This document shows positions 18,411 through 26,509 of a stretch of 54,688 nt of DNA, piece after piece. Position numbers and translations under genes: made by a program. The stretch is taken from positions 1-54,688 of the forward strand of contig WAIB01000005.1 in the NCBI GenBank assembly GCA_009873655.1. Direction: 5' to 3'. The number at the start of each line of letters is the position of its first letter. The first letter of the stretch is position 1. Source of the DNA: Nitrospinota bacterium. GTDB lineage: Bacteria; Nitrospinota; Nitrospinia; Nitrospinales; VA-1. The notes beneath the pieces were generated by a model. That model ran no database searches. It was not told where the DNA came from and saw only the letters and a list, made by a program, of their open reading frames with translations.

Positions 18411-19214
18411 TTATCCAATCAATTTTGCACGTAAAGCCAGGAAAAGGGGAATTTCTTTTCGAGAACGATTTTCCGCTTTGGCTTTCTTTCCCGGCTGGCT
18501 CTTTTTGTTTGATATCCATTCCTCCAGCCCATCCACCGCAAAACCCGCGCCTGCAAGCGCTGAAAAATAATTTTCAAGGGGACGGTGGTAGGTAAGGGTA
18601 AAAGAATCCTTATTTGCAAAGGGCGGGGTGAGAATGGGAATATTTATTTCGGATCTATAATGATCAATCCTCCGGTATTCAATTTTTTTCTCTTCGTCCC
18701 AACCCCAATGGGTTTGCCTTGGAATACGAAAACAGGGATGCGTCATCACAACAACGAAATGGCCCTGTGGTTTTAGCCCCAATGCCGCATTTTTAAACAA
18801 TGCCTCTATATTTTCAATATTCTGAATGGCCATTAAGCAGGCCATTCCATCGAACCGGTCTTTCACAAAGTTTTTGGGATCCGTCACATCGCCCACGTGA
18901 AACCTTATTGAAGAGTTTGAGCGAGACTTGGCATGATTAATCAACTCTACCGAAGAATCCAATCCCTCAACCCGCATTCCTTTTCTTGATAAAAACCTGG
19001 AAAACACACCCTGCCCGCAAGCCAAATCAAGGATTCGGTCCCCCTTTTTTGCCTGCAGCATTTTAACCACTCCGGGCATTATAATATCTTTTTGAAACTC
19101 CGTCCCCTGCGTACCGACCAGCGAATCGTACCATCGCGAAGCCTGATCCCATAAAGTAATGGACGAAGTTTTTTTAACTCTTTTTTTTCTATTATTTTCA
19201 GGTTTTCGTTTCAA
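18411..19214 (-). CDS. Class I SAM-dependent methyltransferase
   Basis: The 267-residue protein starts at a TTG at 19214 preceded by AGGGAT. A basic leader (KRKPENNRKKRVKK) is followed by a methyltransferase core: WDQASRWYDSLVG, SAM loop ILDLACGQGVFSRFL near residues 61-75, VEGLDSS with the acidic residue, FHVGDVTDP, and LKPQGHFVVVMTHPCFRIP. The PCFRIPRQTHWGWDEE segment resembles UbiE/BioC-like small-molecule methyltransferases. A basic tail closes the protein. The substrate is unknown. Confidence 0.78.
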   Translation of the reverse strand: MKRKPENNRKKRVKKTSSITLWDQASRWYDSLVGTQGTEFQKDIIMPGVVKMLQAKKGDRILDLACGQGVFSRFLSRKGMRVEGLDSSVELINHAKSRSNSSIRFHVGDVTDPKNFVKDRFDGMACLMAIQNIENIEALFKNAALGLKPQGHFVVVMTHPCFRIPRQTHWGWDEEKKIEYRRIDHYRSEINIPILTPPFANKDSFTLTYHRPLENYFSALAGAGFAVDGLEEWISNKKSQPGKKAKAENRSRKEIPLFLALRAKLIG

Positions 19215-19379
19215 AATATCCCTGCCCTTAAAAGTTTATCACCCTTATTTTAAATGAAATCTATTTAAAACTTGTCTGGTATTCCAACTGGCGGGAGCAG
19301 GAAAAATCCTTTATAATCTTACAAGATTTAAAAAGTTCTTTTCTTCTCGCTGAACTCAATCCTTAATCAAATCTTTCCC

Positions 19380-19844
19380 ATGCAAAAATTAAAATCCAAA
19401 AAAACGATTGGAATTAAACTCCTGTTAGCGACTCTATTTCTGGTTTCCTGTGGAACCATGAACCCTTTTAAACAAAGCCAGGAAGAGCTCGACGCAAAAA
19501 TAAAACTTTTTAACCTGGGGTTTGAAAGCAAGGCCATGGATCGATGTTCGGTGTTTATCCATCCTGATTTCTTGGAAGAATTTCAAAGAAAATCTCTGGA
19601 CTTCCAAAAGAAGGTAACCATTTTAGGCACCACTACCCTGGATATGAAAATTTTCAAGGATGAGAAACCCGTTATCACTACTTCCTCTGTTTTTGAAACA
19701 GACTTCGACAAAGCGGAAATTCTAATTCGATATCAACTTTCGGTTTTACCCAGCACCAAAGTTAAAACAATTATCGTCAAACAAAAGTGGGTTCAATTTA
19801 AAGATACCTGGTTTGTCATCCCCAACCTGGATTCATTTGTTTAA
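19380..19844 (+). CDS. Putative lipoprotein of unknown function
   Basis: The 154-residue product has a basic N-terminus, a hydrophobic stretch and a lipobox LFLVSC with Cys24 as the predicted lipidation site. The mature part has one helix pair (QEELDAKIKLFNLGFESKAM) and a beta-rich remainder ending VQFKDTWFVIPNLDSF. This layout resembles small NTF2-like periplasmic proteins, a shape guess only. The gene diverges from the methyltransferase at 19214 and converges on sfsA. Confidence 0.72.
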   Translation: MQKLKSKKTIGIKLLLATLFLVSCGTMNPFKQSQEELDAKIKLFNLGFESKAMDRCSVFIHPDFLEEFQRKSLDFQKKVTILGTTTLDMKIFKDEKPVITTSSVFETDFDKAEILIRYQLSVLPSTKVKTIIVKQKWVQFKDTWFVIPNLDSFV

Positions 19845-19874
19845 TTAAACCCGCGCTCTATAATTTATCACTAA

Positions 19875-20564
19875 TTAAAGGTTTACCTCCACTTCTTCGT
19901 TTAGTGAAATAGTGGTAGGGGTCACCTTACAATTTATTCCATAAAGTTCTACCCCTTTTCCTTCTGCCCGGCGAAGCCATTCACCAAACTCAGGGTCCAC
20001 CTCATCGTTACAGGTGATCGACTTGGTATCCTTCCTCTGAGAAACAAATAATACTGCGGTACGGTAGCCTTTTCCACAAAACTCTATCAACTCCTTTACA
20101 TGCTTTATTCCTCGTTTGGTTGGAGCATCGGGGAATTTACCCACCCCCTCTTCTACCAGGCTTACGGATTTCACCTCGACATATGCAGAACTCCTGGGAA
20201 AGCCCAGTCGAAAGTCAAACCTGCTGTTTCCCGCCTTGACTTCACTTGCAAAATTGGAATAACCATTTAAAAAAGGAAGAGACCGCTCCGTCAACGCGTT
20301 TGACACCAGGGAATTTGCAAAAGCAGGAAATACCGAAACCCAAATGGACCCGTGCCTTACCAACACAAGCGTGTAATCCGTTTTGCGTTTTTCACTGGGT
20401 TGATGAACCAGCCTGACCTTGCGATTCTCTAGCAACAAACCCGGCAACCTGCCGGGATCAGGGACATGGGCAAATACTTCCTCGCCGTTTATCTCAACCC
20501 GGGCGAGATATCGATTCGGTCTTTCCAGGAAAATGCCTTCAACAATTTTTTCTCCAAATCTCAT
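19875..20564 (-). CDS. sfsA: SfsA-family protein (sugar fermentation stimulation protein A homologue)
   Basis: The 229-residue protein matches SfsA along its length. It has an OB-fold-like N-terminus (FLERPNRYLARVEINGEEVF, then HVPDPGRL) and a nuclease-like C-terminal part with SRFDFRLG, AYVEVKSVSLVEEGVGKFPD and the DPEFGEWLRRA end. SfsA was described as a DNA-binding protein affecting maltose metabolism, but the D...E-V-K residues suggest a PD-(D/E)XK nuclease-type fold. The ATG follows AGGA. It begins 71 bp after nuoM on the same strand and may receive nuo read-through. Confidence 0.9.
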   Translation of the reverse strand: MRFGEKIVEGIFLERPNRYLARVEINGEEVFAHVPDPGRLPGLLLENRKVRLVHQPSEKRKTDYTLVLVRHGSIWVSVFPAFANSLVSNALTERSLPFLNGYSNFASEVKAGNSRFDFRLGFPRSSAYVEVKSVSLVEEGVGKFPDAPTKRGIKHVKELIEFCGKGYRTAVLFVSQRKDTKSITCNDEVDPEFGEWLRRAEGKGVELYGINCKVTPTTISLNEEVEVNL

Positions 20565-20635
20565 AAATTGTTTCCTAAAAAAAGCAGAACGAAAAACAAA
20601 AAGGGAAGATAATGAGTTTTAGAAGCACCAACCGC

Positions 20636-22147
20636 CTAATGATGGCCGCTATCTTTTCCTGCTTCAAGATTTACGGTTTTTTCCAGGTGCAACAGGGAAT
20701 CAACTGAGGGGGACACACGGTCGATGAAGGGTTTTGGGTATAACCCGATCAATAGAATCAAAAGGCAAGCAGGAAGAAGGAGTTTGAACTCTCCTGAATT
20801 AATATCCGATACATTTTCGGAGTTGGGTTTCTCTTGCATGGCCCCCTGGAACATATAAAGCATATAAATGGAAGCAAATACAATGGACAATCCCCCCATG
20901 AGGACCAGTATGCCCGCAAGTTCGGCCAATAAATTTGAAGTCCATACACCCATCAAAATCAGGAATTCCCCAACGAACCCGTTTAATCCCGGCAAGCCTA
21001 ATGCAGCCAGCATGACCAGCATAAACACTCCATATAGAACCGGCATGGATTTACTGAGTCCTTTTAGTTCACCCAGGTTTCGAGTACCCATTCTGAGTTC
21101 AATAAACCCGACAATTATAAACAAGGCGGAAGCTATGATCCCGTGGTTGACCATTTGCAAAACACTTCCTTCAATGCCCTCGCCGTTTTGAGCAAAAATT
21201 CCCAGGACGATGAAACCAAGGTGACTGATACTGGAATAAGCTACCAGTGATTTTATGTCTCGTTGTGCCAGAGCTATCCATGCGCCATAAACCATGCCCG
21301 ATGCAGCCATGAACCCTATGACCAAAGCCATGCTGTCGACCGCATCGGGAAATAGAGGAAGGCAAAACCGTAAAAGACCGTAAGCCCCTGTTTTAGACAT
21401 CGCCCCCGTCAGCAAAATCAAAGCGGGAATAGGACAGGCAACGTAGGCATGCGGCAGCCAGCTATGCAGGGGAAATACCGGAACCTTGATCGCAAAGGCC
21501 ACAAAAAAGCACAGGAACATCCAGGCCTGCATGAACGGGTCAATATGAGTATGAGCCAGTATTCGAAGATCAAACGTCACTTCATGTGTCGCTCCATAAT
21601 GCACCATGGTAAGCGTAATAATGGCTACCAGCATCAGCAGGCTGCCAACCAGGGTATAGACCACAAACTTCATTGTGGCATAAACACGGCGCCCTTCTCC
21701 CCAGATTCCAATGATAAAATACGTGGGCACCAGCATTAATTCCCAGAACACATAAAACAATATGGTATCCAAAGCCATAAAAACGCCCAGTGTTCCGGCT
21801 TCCAAAGCCAGCATCAAGGCCACAAAGTCTCTCAGGTTCTTTTTCTGATTAAGTGAGAGGAGAAGGGAAATAACTCCCAGGAAAGCGGTTAAAACAACCA
21901 TCCACAGGCTTATCCCGTCTACGCCAACAAGGTAGTTGATATGAAGAGCAGGAACCCAATGCGCCGACTGCACGAACTGCATTCCCGGATTACTGGTATC
22001 AAAAGTGAACAATATCCATAGAGAAACCACCAGGGTTGCGGTTGTCGCGCCAATACCGGCTGCCCTTATCACACCTGTATTTTCACGGGCAACAAAAATC
22101 AGTGCCAGTGCGGTTAACAGTGGAATGAAAATAATGAGAGTTAACAT
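20636..22147 (-). CDS. nuoM: NADH-quinone oxidoreductase subunit M
   Basis: NuoM is one of the antiporter-like proton-pumping subunits of the complex I membrane arm. The 503-residue protein has about 14 hydrophobic segments. The conserved Glu (FWELMLVPTYF) and the Lys of AIKVPVFPLHSWLP and of SKTGAYGLLRF are present. The stretch between them deviates: the usual LPDAHxxAPTxGSVxLAGxLLK reads LPHAYVACPIPALILLTGAMSK. The ATG at 22147 follows AGGGAAAA. It is the last gene of the operon, since nuoN is not behind it. Confidence 0.93.
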   Translation of the reverse strand: MLTLIIFIPLLTALALIFVARENTGVIRAAGIGATTATLVVSLWILFTFDTSNPGMQFVQSAHWVPALHINYLVGVDGISLWMVVLTAFLGVISLLLSLNQKKNLRDFVALMLALEAGTLGVFMALDTILFYVFWELMLVPTYFIIGIWGEGRRVYATMKFVVYTLVGSLLMLVAIITLTMVHYGATHEVTFDLRILAHTHIDPFMQAWMFLCFFVAFAIKVPVFPLHSWLPHAYVACPIPALILLTGAMSKTGAYGLLRFCLPLFPDAVDSMALVIGFMAASGMVYGAWIALAQRDIKSLVAYSSISHLGFIVLGIFAQNGEGIEGSVLQMVNHGIIASALFIIVGFIELRMGTRNLGELKGLSKSMPVLYGVFMLVMLAALGLPGLNGFVGEFLILMGVWTSNLLAELAGILVLMGGLSIVFASIYMLYMFQGAMQEKPNSENVSDINSGEFKLLLPACLLILLIGLYPKPFIDRVSPSVDSLLHLEKTVNLEAGKDSGHH

Positions 22148-22153
22148 TTTTCC

Positions 22154-24022
22154 CTACAGAAAGACCACAAACAATAAAATAATTACCATTCCGGCAACCA
22201 TGTTCAGAGCGTATGTACGTACCCTGCCTGACTGCCAGAAACTGATACCACGACTCACTTCCTTAACCTGAAAACCGACCTCATCGACGGCAAAGTCAAT
22301 TCCTTGCTTTTCCGCTCTTTCTTCCATAAAAGATCCAATTGCCTTCGTGGGCTTAACGATTAACAAATCATATAATTCATCAACATAATATTTATGGAAT
22401 AACAAATCGTACAATGGGGCAAACGCTTCTTTCATCAGTTCTATTCGATCTTTGCTTACCTGATAGACCAAAGCCGCTGTCGCAATGCCACCTATTCCCG
22501 CAAGGAGTGCGATCGTTTCCAAAATACCATCATGAAAATGATGAACCTCACGGCCAAATACCGGTGCTAAAAATGAATCCACCAGAGGACTTAAAAACCC
22601 GCCCCCCAATGCCAGGACCGCCAGGATAACAAGCGGAACCGCCATGGATGCGGGTGATTCGTGGGGATGCGCTTCCGGACTCCTCGTTTGTCCTATGAAA
22701 GTGGAGAAGTAAACCCGGAAAATATAAAAAGCCGTCATGCCTGCGGTGATAAGTGCGATCGCCCAAAAAACAAAATTTCCCATATCCGCGTGATAAGAAC
22801 TGAGAATAATGGCTTCTTTACTAAAATAGCCGCTGGTAAGAGGAAAACCGGCTAATGCCAGGGCACCAATCAGAAAAGTCGCGTGGGTCAGGGGCATGAC
22901 CTTCCTCAATCCCCCCATCTTCCTGATATCCTGCTCTCCATCCAATGCATGAATAACACTTCCAGCCGCCAGGAATAAGAGCGCTTTGAAAAATGCGTGT
23001 GTCATCAGGTGAAACATTCCCAGACTGTACACCCCTATTCCCATCGCAAGAAACATATAACCCAGCTGGCTCATAGTGGAATAGGCTATCACCCGCTTGA
23101 TATCGTATTGCACCATTCCCATTGTGCCGGCAAAGGCAGCCGTCAATACCCCCACCGTCGCTATAAAATACATCGTGAAGGGGGCCAGCTCATACAGCAC
23201 ATGGCAACGGGCGACGAGATAAACCCCTGCGGTTACCATGGTGGCCGCGTGAATCAACGCACTGACAGGAGTGGGGCCTTCCATCGCATCGGGCAACCAG
23301 GTATGCAACGGGAGTTGTGCCGATTTTGCAAAAGCACCGACAAGAAGCAATAAAGTAATTAACAGAATCTGATCGTCATTCAAACGGAAGGTTCCCGGGG
23401 CCGCGGAAAAGACTTCGATAAAATTTAAAGACCCAAAAGATTCAAAAATCACAAAAGCCGCGATGACCATCCCAACATCGCCGATAACATTCATCACGAA
23501 AGCTTTTCGGGCCGCCAGAACCGCGCTGGTCTTTTCCTTGTAGAAACCTATGAGCAGGTAAGACGCCAGGCCCACCAGGGCCCATCCTACTATTAGGAAA
23601 AAGAAATCCGCTGCGGCGACCAGGACCAGCATGGAAAAAACAAATAAATTCAAATAAGAGAAAAAACGGGAATACTCGGGGTCATCATGCATATAGCCAA
23701 TCGAGTAGACATGAATTACAAACCCGACCCCTGTCACAATGAGGAACATGAAAACGGAAAGGGGATCCACCAGGATAGCGAGATCCAGTTTGAAAGTGGC
23801 AGCGGAAATCCATTGGTACAGAACTTCCACCCTGCCAACACGTTCTTCGGCAGGCAGAAACAGCAAATCACTCAGGGCTGCCAGTGAAGTAAGAAAAGCG
23901 GCGCCCACGGAGCCGCAACCGATCAACCCTACCAGCGTTTTGGAAACCCGTTCTCCATACCAACTGAGGAAAATAAACCCAGCTAAAGGGAACAACAATA
24001 TGAGCCAACTGCTTGCGAACAA
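22154..24022 (-). CDS. nuoL: NADH-quinone oxidoreductase subunit L
   Basis: NuoL is the distal proton-pumping subunit with the long lateral helix of complex I. The 622-residue protein has the conserved VGWALVGLASYLLIGF, LHTWLPDAMEGPTPVSALIH and YDIKRVIAYSTMSQLGYMFL segments, and a long C-terminal region ending in a hydrophobic anchor. The start is a TTG at 24022, 3 bp after the nuoK stop, with AAAGG twelve bases upstream. Length and motifs are ordinary for the family. Confidence 0.95.
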   Translation of the reverse strand: MFASSWLILLFPLAGFIFLSWYGERVSKTLVGLIGCGSVGAAFLTSLAALSDLLFLPAEERVGRVEVLYQWISAATFKLDLAILVDPLSVFMFLIVTGVGFVIHVYSIGYMHDDPEYSRFFSYLNLFVFSMLVLVAAADFFFLIVGWALVGLASYLLIGFYKEKTSAVLAARKAFVMNVIGDVGMVIAAFVIFESFGSLNFIEVFSAAPGTFRLNDDQILLITLLLLVGAFAKSAQLPLHTWLPDAMEGPTPVSALIHAATMVTAGVYLVARCHVLYELAPFTMYFIATVGVLTAAFAGTMGMVQYDIKRVIAYSTMSQLGYMFLAMGIGVYSLGMFHLMTHAFFKALLFLAAGSVIHALDGEQDIRKMGGLRKVMPLTHATFLIGALALAGFPLTSGYFSKEAIILSSYHADMGNFVFWAIALITAGMTAFYIFRVYFSTFIGQTRSPEAHPHESPASMAVPLVILAVLALGGGFLSPLVDSFLAPVFGREVHHFHDGILETIALLAGIGGIATAALVYQVSKDRIELMKEAFAPLYDLLFHKYYVDELYDLLIVKPTKAIGSFMEERAEKQGIDFAVDEVGFQVKEVSRGISFWQSGRVRTYALNMVAGMVIILLFVVFL

Positions 24023-24025
24023 AAC

Positions 24026-24325
24026 TTAACCTTTCAGAGCATTTATATGATCCACATCCATTTCGTGTCGGGTGCGAAAAATTGTAAGAATGATAGCCAG
24101 CCCCACCACCACTTCGGCGGCAGCCACGGTCATAATTATCAAAGCAAAAATCTGCCCATCGAGAGAATTTAAAAAACTGGAATAGGCAATCAATAGAAAA
24201 TTCACAGAGTTCAACATCAACTCAACCGACATAAACATGATTAACGGATTTTTTCGGATGATAAACCCACACGCTCCGACACAAAAAACCGATGCACTTA
24301 TAAGCAATACAAATTCCTGACCCAT
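24026..24325 (-). CDS. nuoK: NADH-quinone oxidoreductase subunit K
   Basis: This small membrane subunit has three transmembrane helices and 99 residues from the ATG at 24325. That start overlaps or touches the nuoJ stop and gives the normal family length. The first helix is FVLLISASVFCVGACGFII. The conserved glutamates of the proton path are in FMSVELMLNSVNFLLIAY and in AAAEVVVGLAIIL. The fit to NuoK is good throughout. Confidence 0.95.
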   Translation of the reverse strand: MGQEFVLLISASVFCVGACGFIIRKNPLIMFMSVELMLNSVNFLLIAYSSFLNSLDGQIFALIIMTVAAAEVVVGLAIILTIFRTRHEMDVDHINALKG

Positions 24326-24327
24326 AC

Positions 24328-24867
24328 CTAACGCCTTTTTAAAGGGGCAAAAGAAAACTTGGCCAGACAAATGACACCCACGGCCGCCACTAACAACAAA
24401 GCCGAAGCAAGCTCAAACGCCACAAGGTGTTTGGAATAAAGCTCCAGCCCTATTGCTTTTGCCGTTCCAAACAGTTCAGGGGCAATCTTCCCTTCAACCT
24501 GCTTGGTGGGACCTACAGTCGCAGACAAATACAATTCGCCCAACAAAGTAAAAATAAATGTAAACGCAATGGAACGCTCAAAGGTGTGTTCCTGAGCTTC
24601 CTTTTGTCCTCCCAATAAAGCGATAATGAACAGAAACAGGATCATAACCGCTCCTGCATAGACAATAATCTGAACTGCAGCTAAAAACTCCGCATTATAA
24701 AGAAGGAAAAGAAGTGCCAGGCAGATCATGTGGCTGATCAGGTATAACGCACAGTAAATGGGAGAGGAGCATAAAATAACTCCCAGGCTGGCAAGCACAG
24801 CCGTTATCCCCACTGTAAAAATGACCGTATCGCGAGTGAACTCAAATACAGTAGCTAAATCAAACAC
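24328..24867 (-). CDS. nuoJ: NADH-quinone oxidoreductase subunit J
   Basis: The 179-residue membrane subunit has five hydrophobic segments. The signature AEFLAAVQIIVYAGAVMILF with its pi-bulge region is present. The start is GTG at 24867 with AGGGAG upstream. A 71-bp gap separates it from nuoI, the longest within the operon apart from the promoter region. The short segment between the third and fourth helices (TVGPTKQVEGKIAPELFG) is periplasmic in homologues. Confidence 0.93.
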   Translation of the reverse strand: MFDLATVFEFTRDTVIFTVGITAVLASLGVILCSSPIYCALYLISHMICLALLFLLYNAEFLAAVQIIVYAGAVMILFLFIIALLGGQKEAQEHTFERSIAFTFIFTLLGELYLSATVGPTKQVEGKIAPELFGTAKAIGLELYSKHLVAFELASALLLVAAVGVICLAKFSFAPLKRR

Positions 24868-24938
24868 ACCTACACTCCCTTAATGACTGCTTCTAAATCC
24901 TAAAGCTCTGAAACAAAGCTGAACCAAACCAGCTCGGC

Positions 24939-25433
24939 TTATTTATTCACGCGTTCCGTGTTTCCCAATACATTGACTCTGAATTCATTGGGTTCCGGGT
25001 AAACCAGCAGGTCCTGCTTCTCCATGATGTAATTATCCCGATCGTAATCAGCAAGCTCATAGTGTTCCCGAAGCACCACCGCGTCAACCGGGCAGGCTTC
25101 TTCGCAATATCCGCAATAGATACAGCGCAGGAGATTGATCTCGTAAACTTCCGCATATCGCTCGCCTTTAGAAACCGGATTTTCCGGATCATTCTCGGCA
25201 GCCACAACATGAATACAACCTACCGGACAATTTATGGAACACAAACTGCAACCGACGCACCTTTCCAGTCCATCCTCGTCACGATTGAGAAAATGTCGAC
25301 CGCGATACCGCGTTGGCATGGTGCGTTTTACTTCCGGATACTGCAATGTGACCGGTTTGGACAACATATTGCGGAAGGTCACACCCATCCCAATCAATAA
25401 ATTTTTAACACCTGCAAAAGTAGCCTGTAACAT
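24939..25433 (-). CDS. nuoI: NADH-quinone oxidoreductase subunit I
   Basis: NuoI carries clusters N6a and N6b in the connecting module of complex I. From the ATG at 25433, preceded by an ideal AGGAG, the protein has 164 residues. Two ferredoxin motifs are complete: CVGCSLCSINCPVGC and CIYCGYCEEACPVDA. The N-terminal amphipathic segment before TRYRGRHFL anchors it to the membrane arm. A longer upstream reading exists but lacks a ribosome site and is not needed. Confidence 0.96.
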   Translation of the reverse strand: MLQATFAGVKNLLIGMGVTFRNMLSKPVTLQYPEVKRTMPTRYRGRHFLNRDEDGLERCVGCSLCSINCPVGCIHVVAAENDPENPVSKGERYAEVYEINLLRCIYCGYCEEACPVDAVVLREHYELADYDRDNYIMEKQDLLVYPEPNEFRVNVLGNTERVNK

Positions 25434-25447
25434 AGCTCCTCCCGCTG

Positions 25448-26491
25448 TTACATCACCTTGATCGTACCGGTGATCAGTAGATTTAATAGACACAATGGCA
25501 GCAGAACCTTCCAACCAAACGTCATCAGTCGGTCATAGCGGATCCTTGGAAAGGTTGAACGCAGCCAAATAAAAACACATAAAAGAAAAACCACTTTTGC
25601 CGCAAAAGAAACAATCGGCCAGACAGGAATTCCATAAGAATTCCATCCACCTAAAAACAATAAAGTAACCAAAGCGCTCATGGTTACCATATTGATGTAT
25701 TCCCCCATGAAAAACATGGCGAACTTCATTCCGGTATATTCAGTATGAAATCCGGCCACGAGCTCCTGCTCTGCTTCGGGCAGATCAAAAGGCGCGCGGT
25801 TGGTTTCTGCGACCCCGGCTATGAAAAATAATAGAAAGGCCAAGGGTTGAATAAGAATGAAAGGAACCGTTTCTTGTGCTTTCACCATATCCACCAGGCT
25901 CAGGGAACCGGTAAGCAGAATGATGCTCAAGGCCGAAAGCCCCAGAGTTAGCTCATAGCTGATCATTTGCGCCGAGGAGCGCAATCCCCCCATCAGAGAA
26001 TATTTATTATTGGAAGACAATCCCGCAATGACCATCCCGTAAATACCCATTCCGGAAATGGCGAAGACAAACAAAATTCCGCTGTTGATATTGGCTCCCC
26101 ACAACTCAATGTTCTGCCCAAATATTTCAAACGGCGCCCCAAAAGGAATGACCGCGAAAGCTACAATCGCCGTAAAAACCACCACCGCAGGCGCCAGGTG
26201 AAACAAAAACTTGTCAGCGGAAGTTTGAATGATCGATTCTTTAAAAAGCAGTTTGATCGTATCTGCCATGGGTTGACCGAAACCAAACGGACCTACCCGG
26301 TTGGGACCCAGGCGCACCTGGAACCGACCCATCAAGCGGCGTTCGAGCCAGACAAGAAAAGGCACAACCGACATAACAGCCACAGCAATCACGACTGCTT
26401 TAACGCTGCCTACGATCAGGGGAATGTTATCCGCCAAAGATTGAACGATGAAATCCCACAACTCATCTAAAAATTCAGTGATCCAATCCAA
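25448..26491 (-). CDS. nuoH: NADH-quinone oxidoreductase subunit H
   Basis: NuoH forms the quinone chamber with NuoB and NuoD. The 347-residue protein has about eight helices and the conserved WLERRLMGRFQVRLGPNRVG, the cytoplasmic loop GLSSNNKYSLMGGLRSSAQ, and the acidic NRAPFDLPEAEQELVAGFHT loop. The start is a TTG at 26491 with GGGAG upstream, next to the nuoG stop. The protein appears complete and ordinary. Confidence 0.95.
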   Translation of the reverse strand: MDWITEFLDELWDFIVQSLADNIPLIVGSVKAVVIAVAVMSVVPFLVWLERRLMGRFQVRLGPNRVGPFGFGQPMADTIKLLFKESIIQTSADKFLFHLAPAVVVFTAIVAFAVIPFGAPFEIFGQNIELWGANINSGILFVFAISGMGIYGMVIAGLSSNNKYSLMGGLRSSAQMISYELTLGLSALSIILLTGSLSLVDMVKAQETVPFILIQPLAFLLFFIAGVAETNRAPFDLPEAEQELVAGFHTEYTGMKFAMFFMGEYINMVTMSALVTLLFLGGWNSYGIPVWPIVSFAAKVVFLLCVFIWLRSTFPRIRYDRLMTFGWKVLLPLCLLNLLITGTIKVM

Positions 26492-26509
26492 CCTATTGCT
26501 CTCCCAAAA

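Noticed and set aside
19875-20564. sfsA as a functional member of complex I
   Set aside because: It follows nuoM by only 71 bp but matches SfsA throughout and has its own ribosome site; proximity alone does not suggest a respiratory role.
23687-24029. Plus-strand frames across nuoL
   Set aside because: Shadows of nuoL, whose minus-strand product is full length with conserved motifs.
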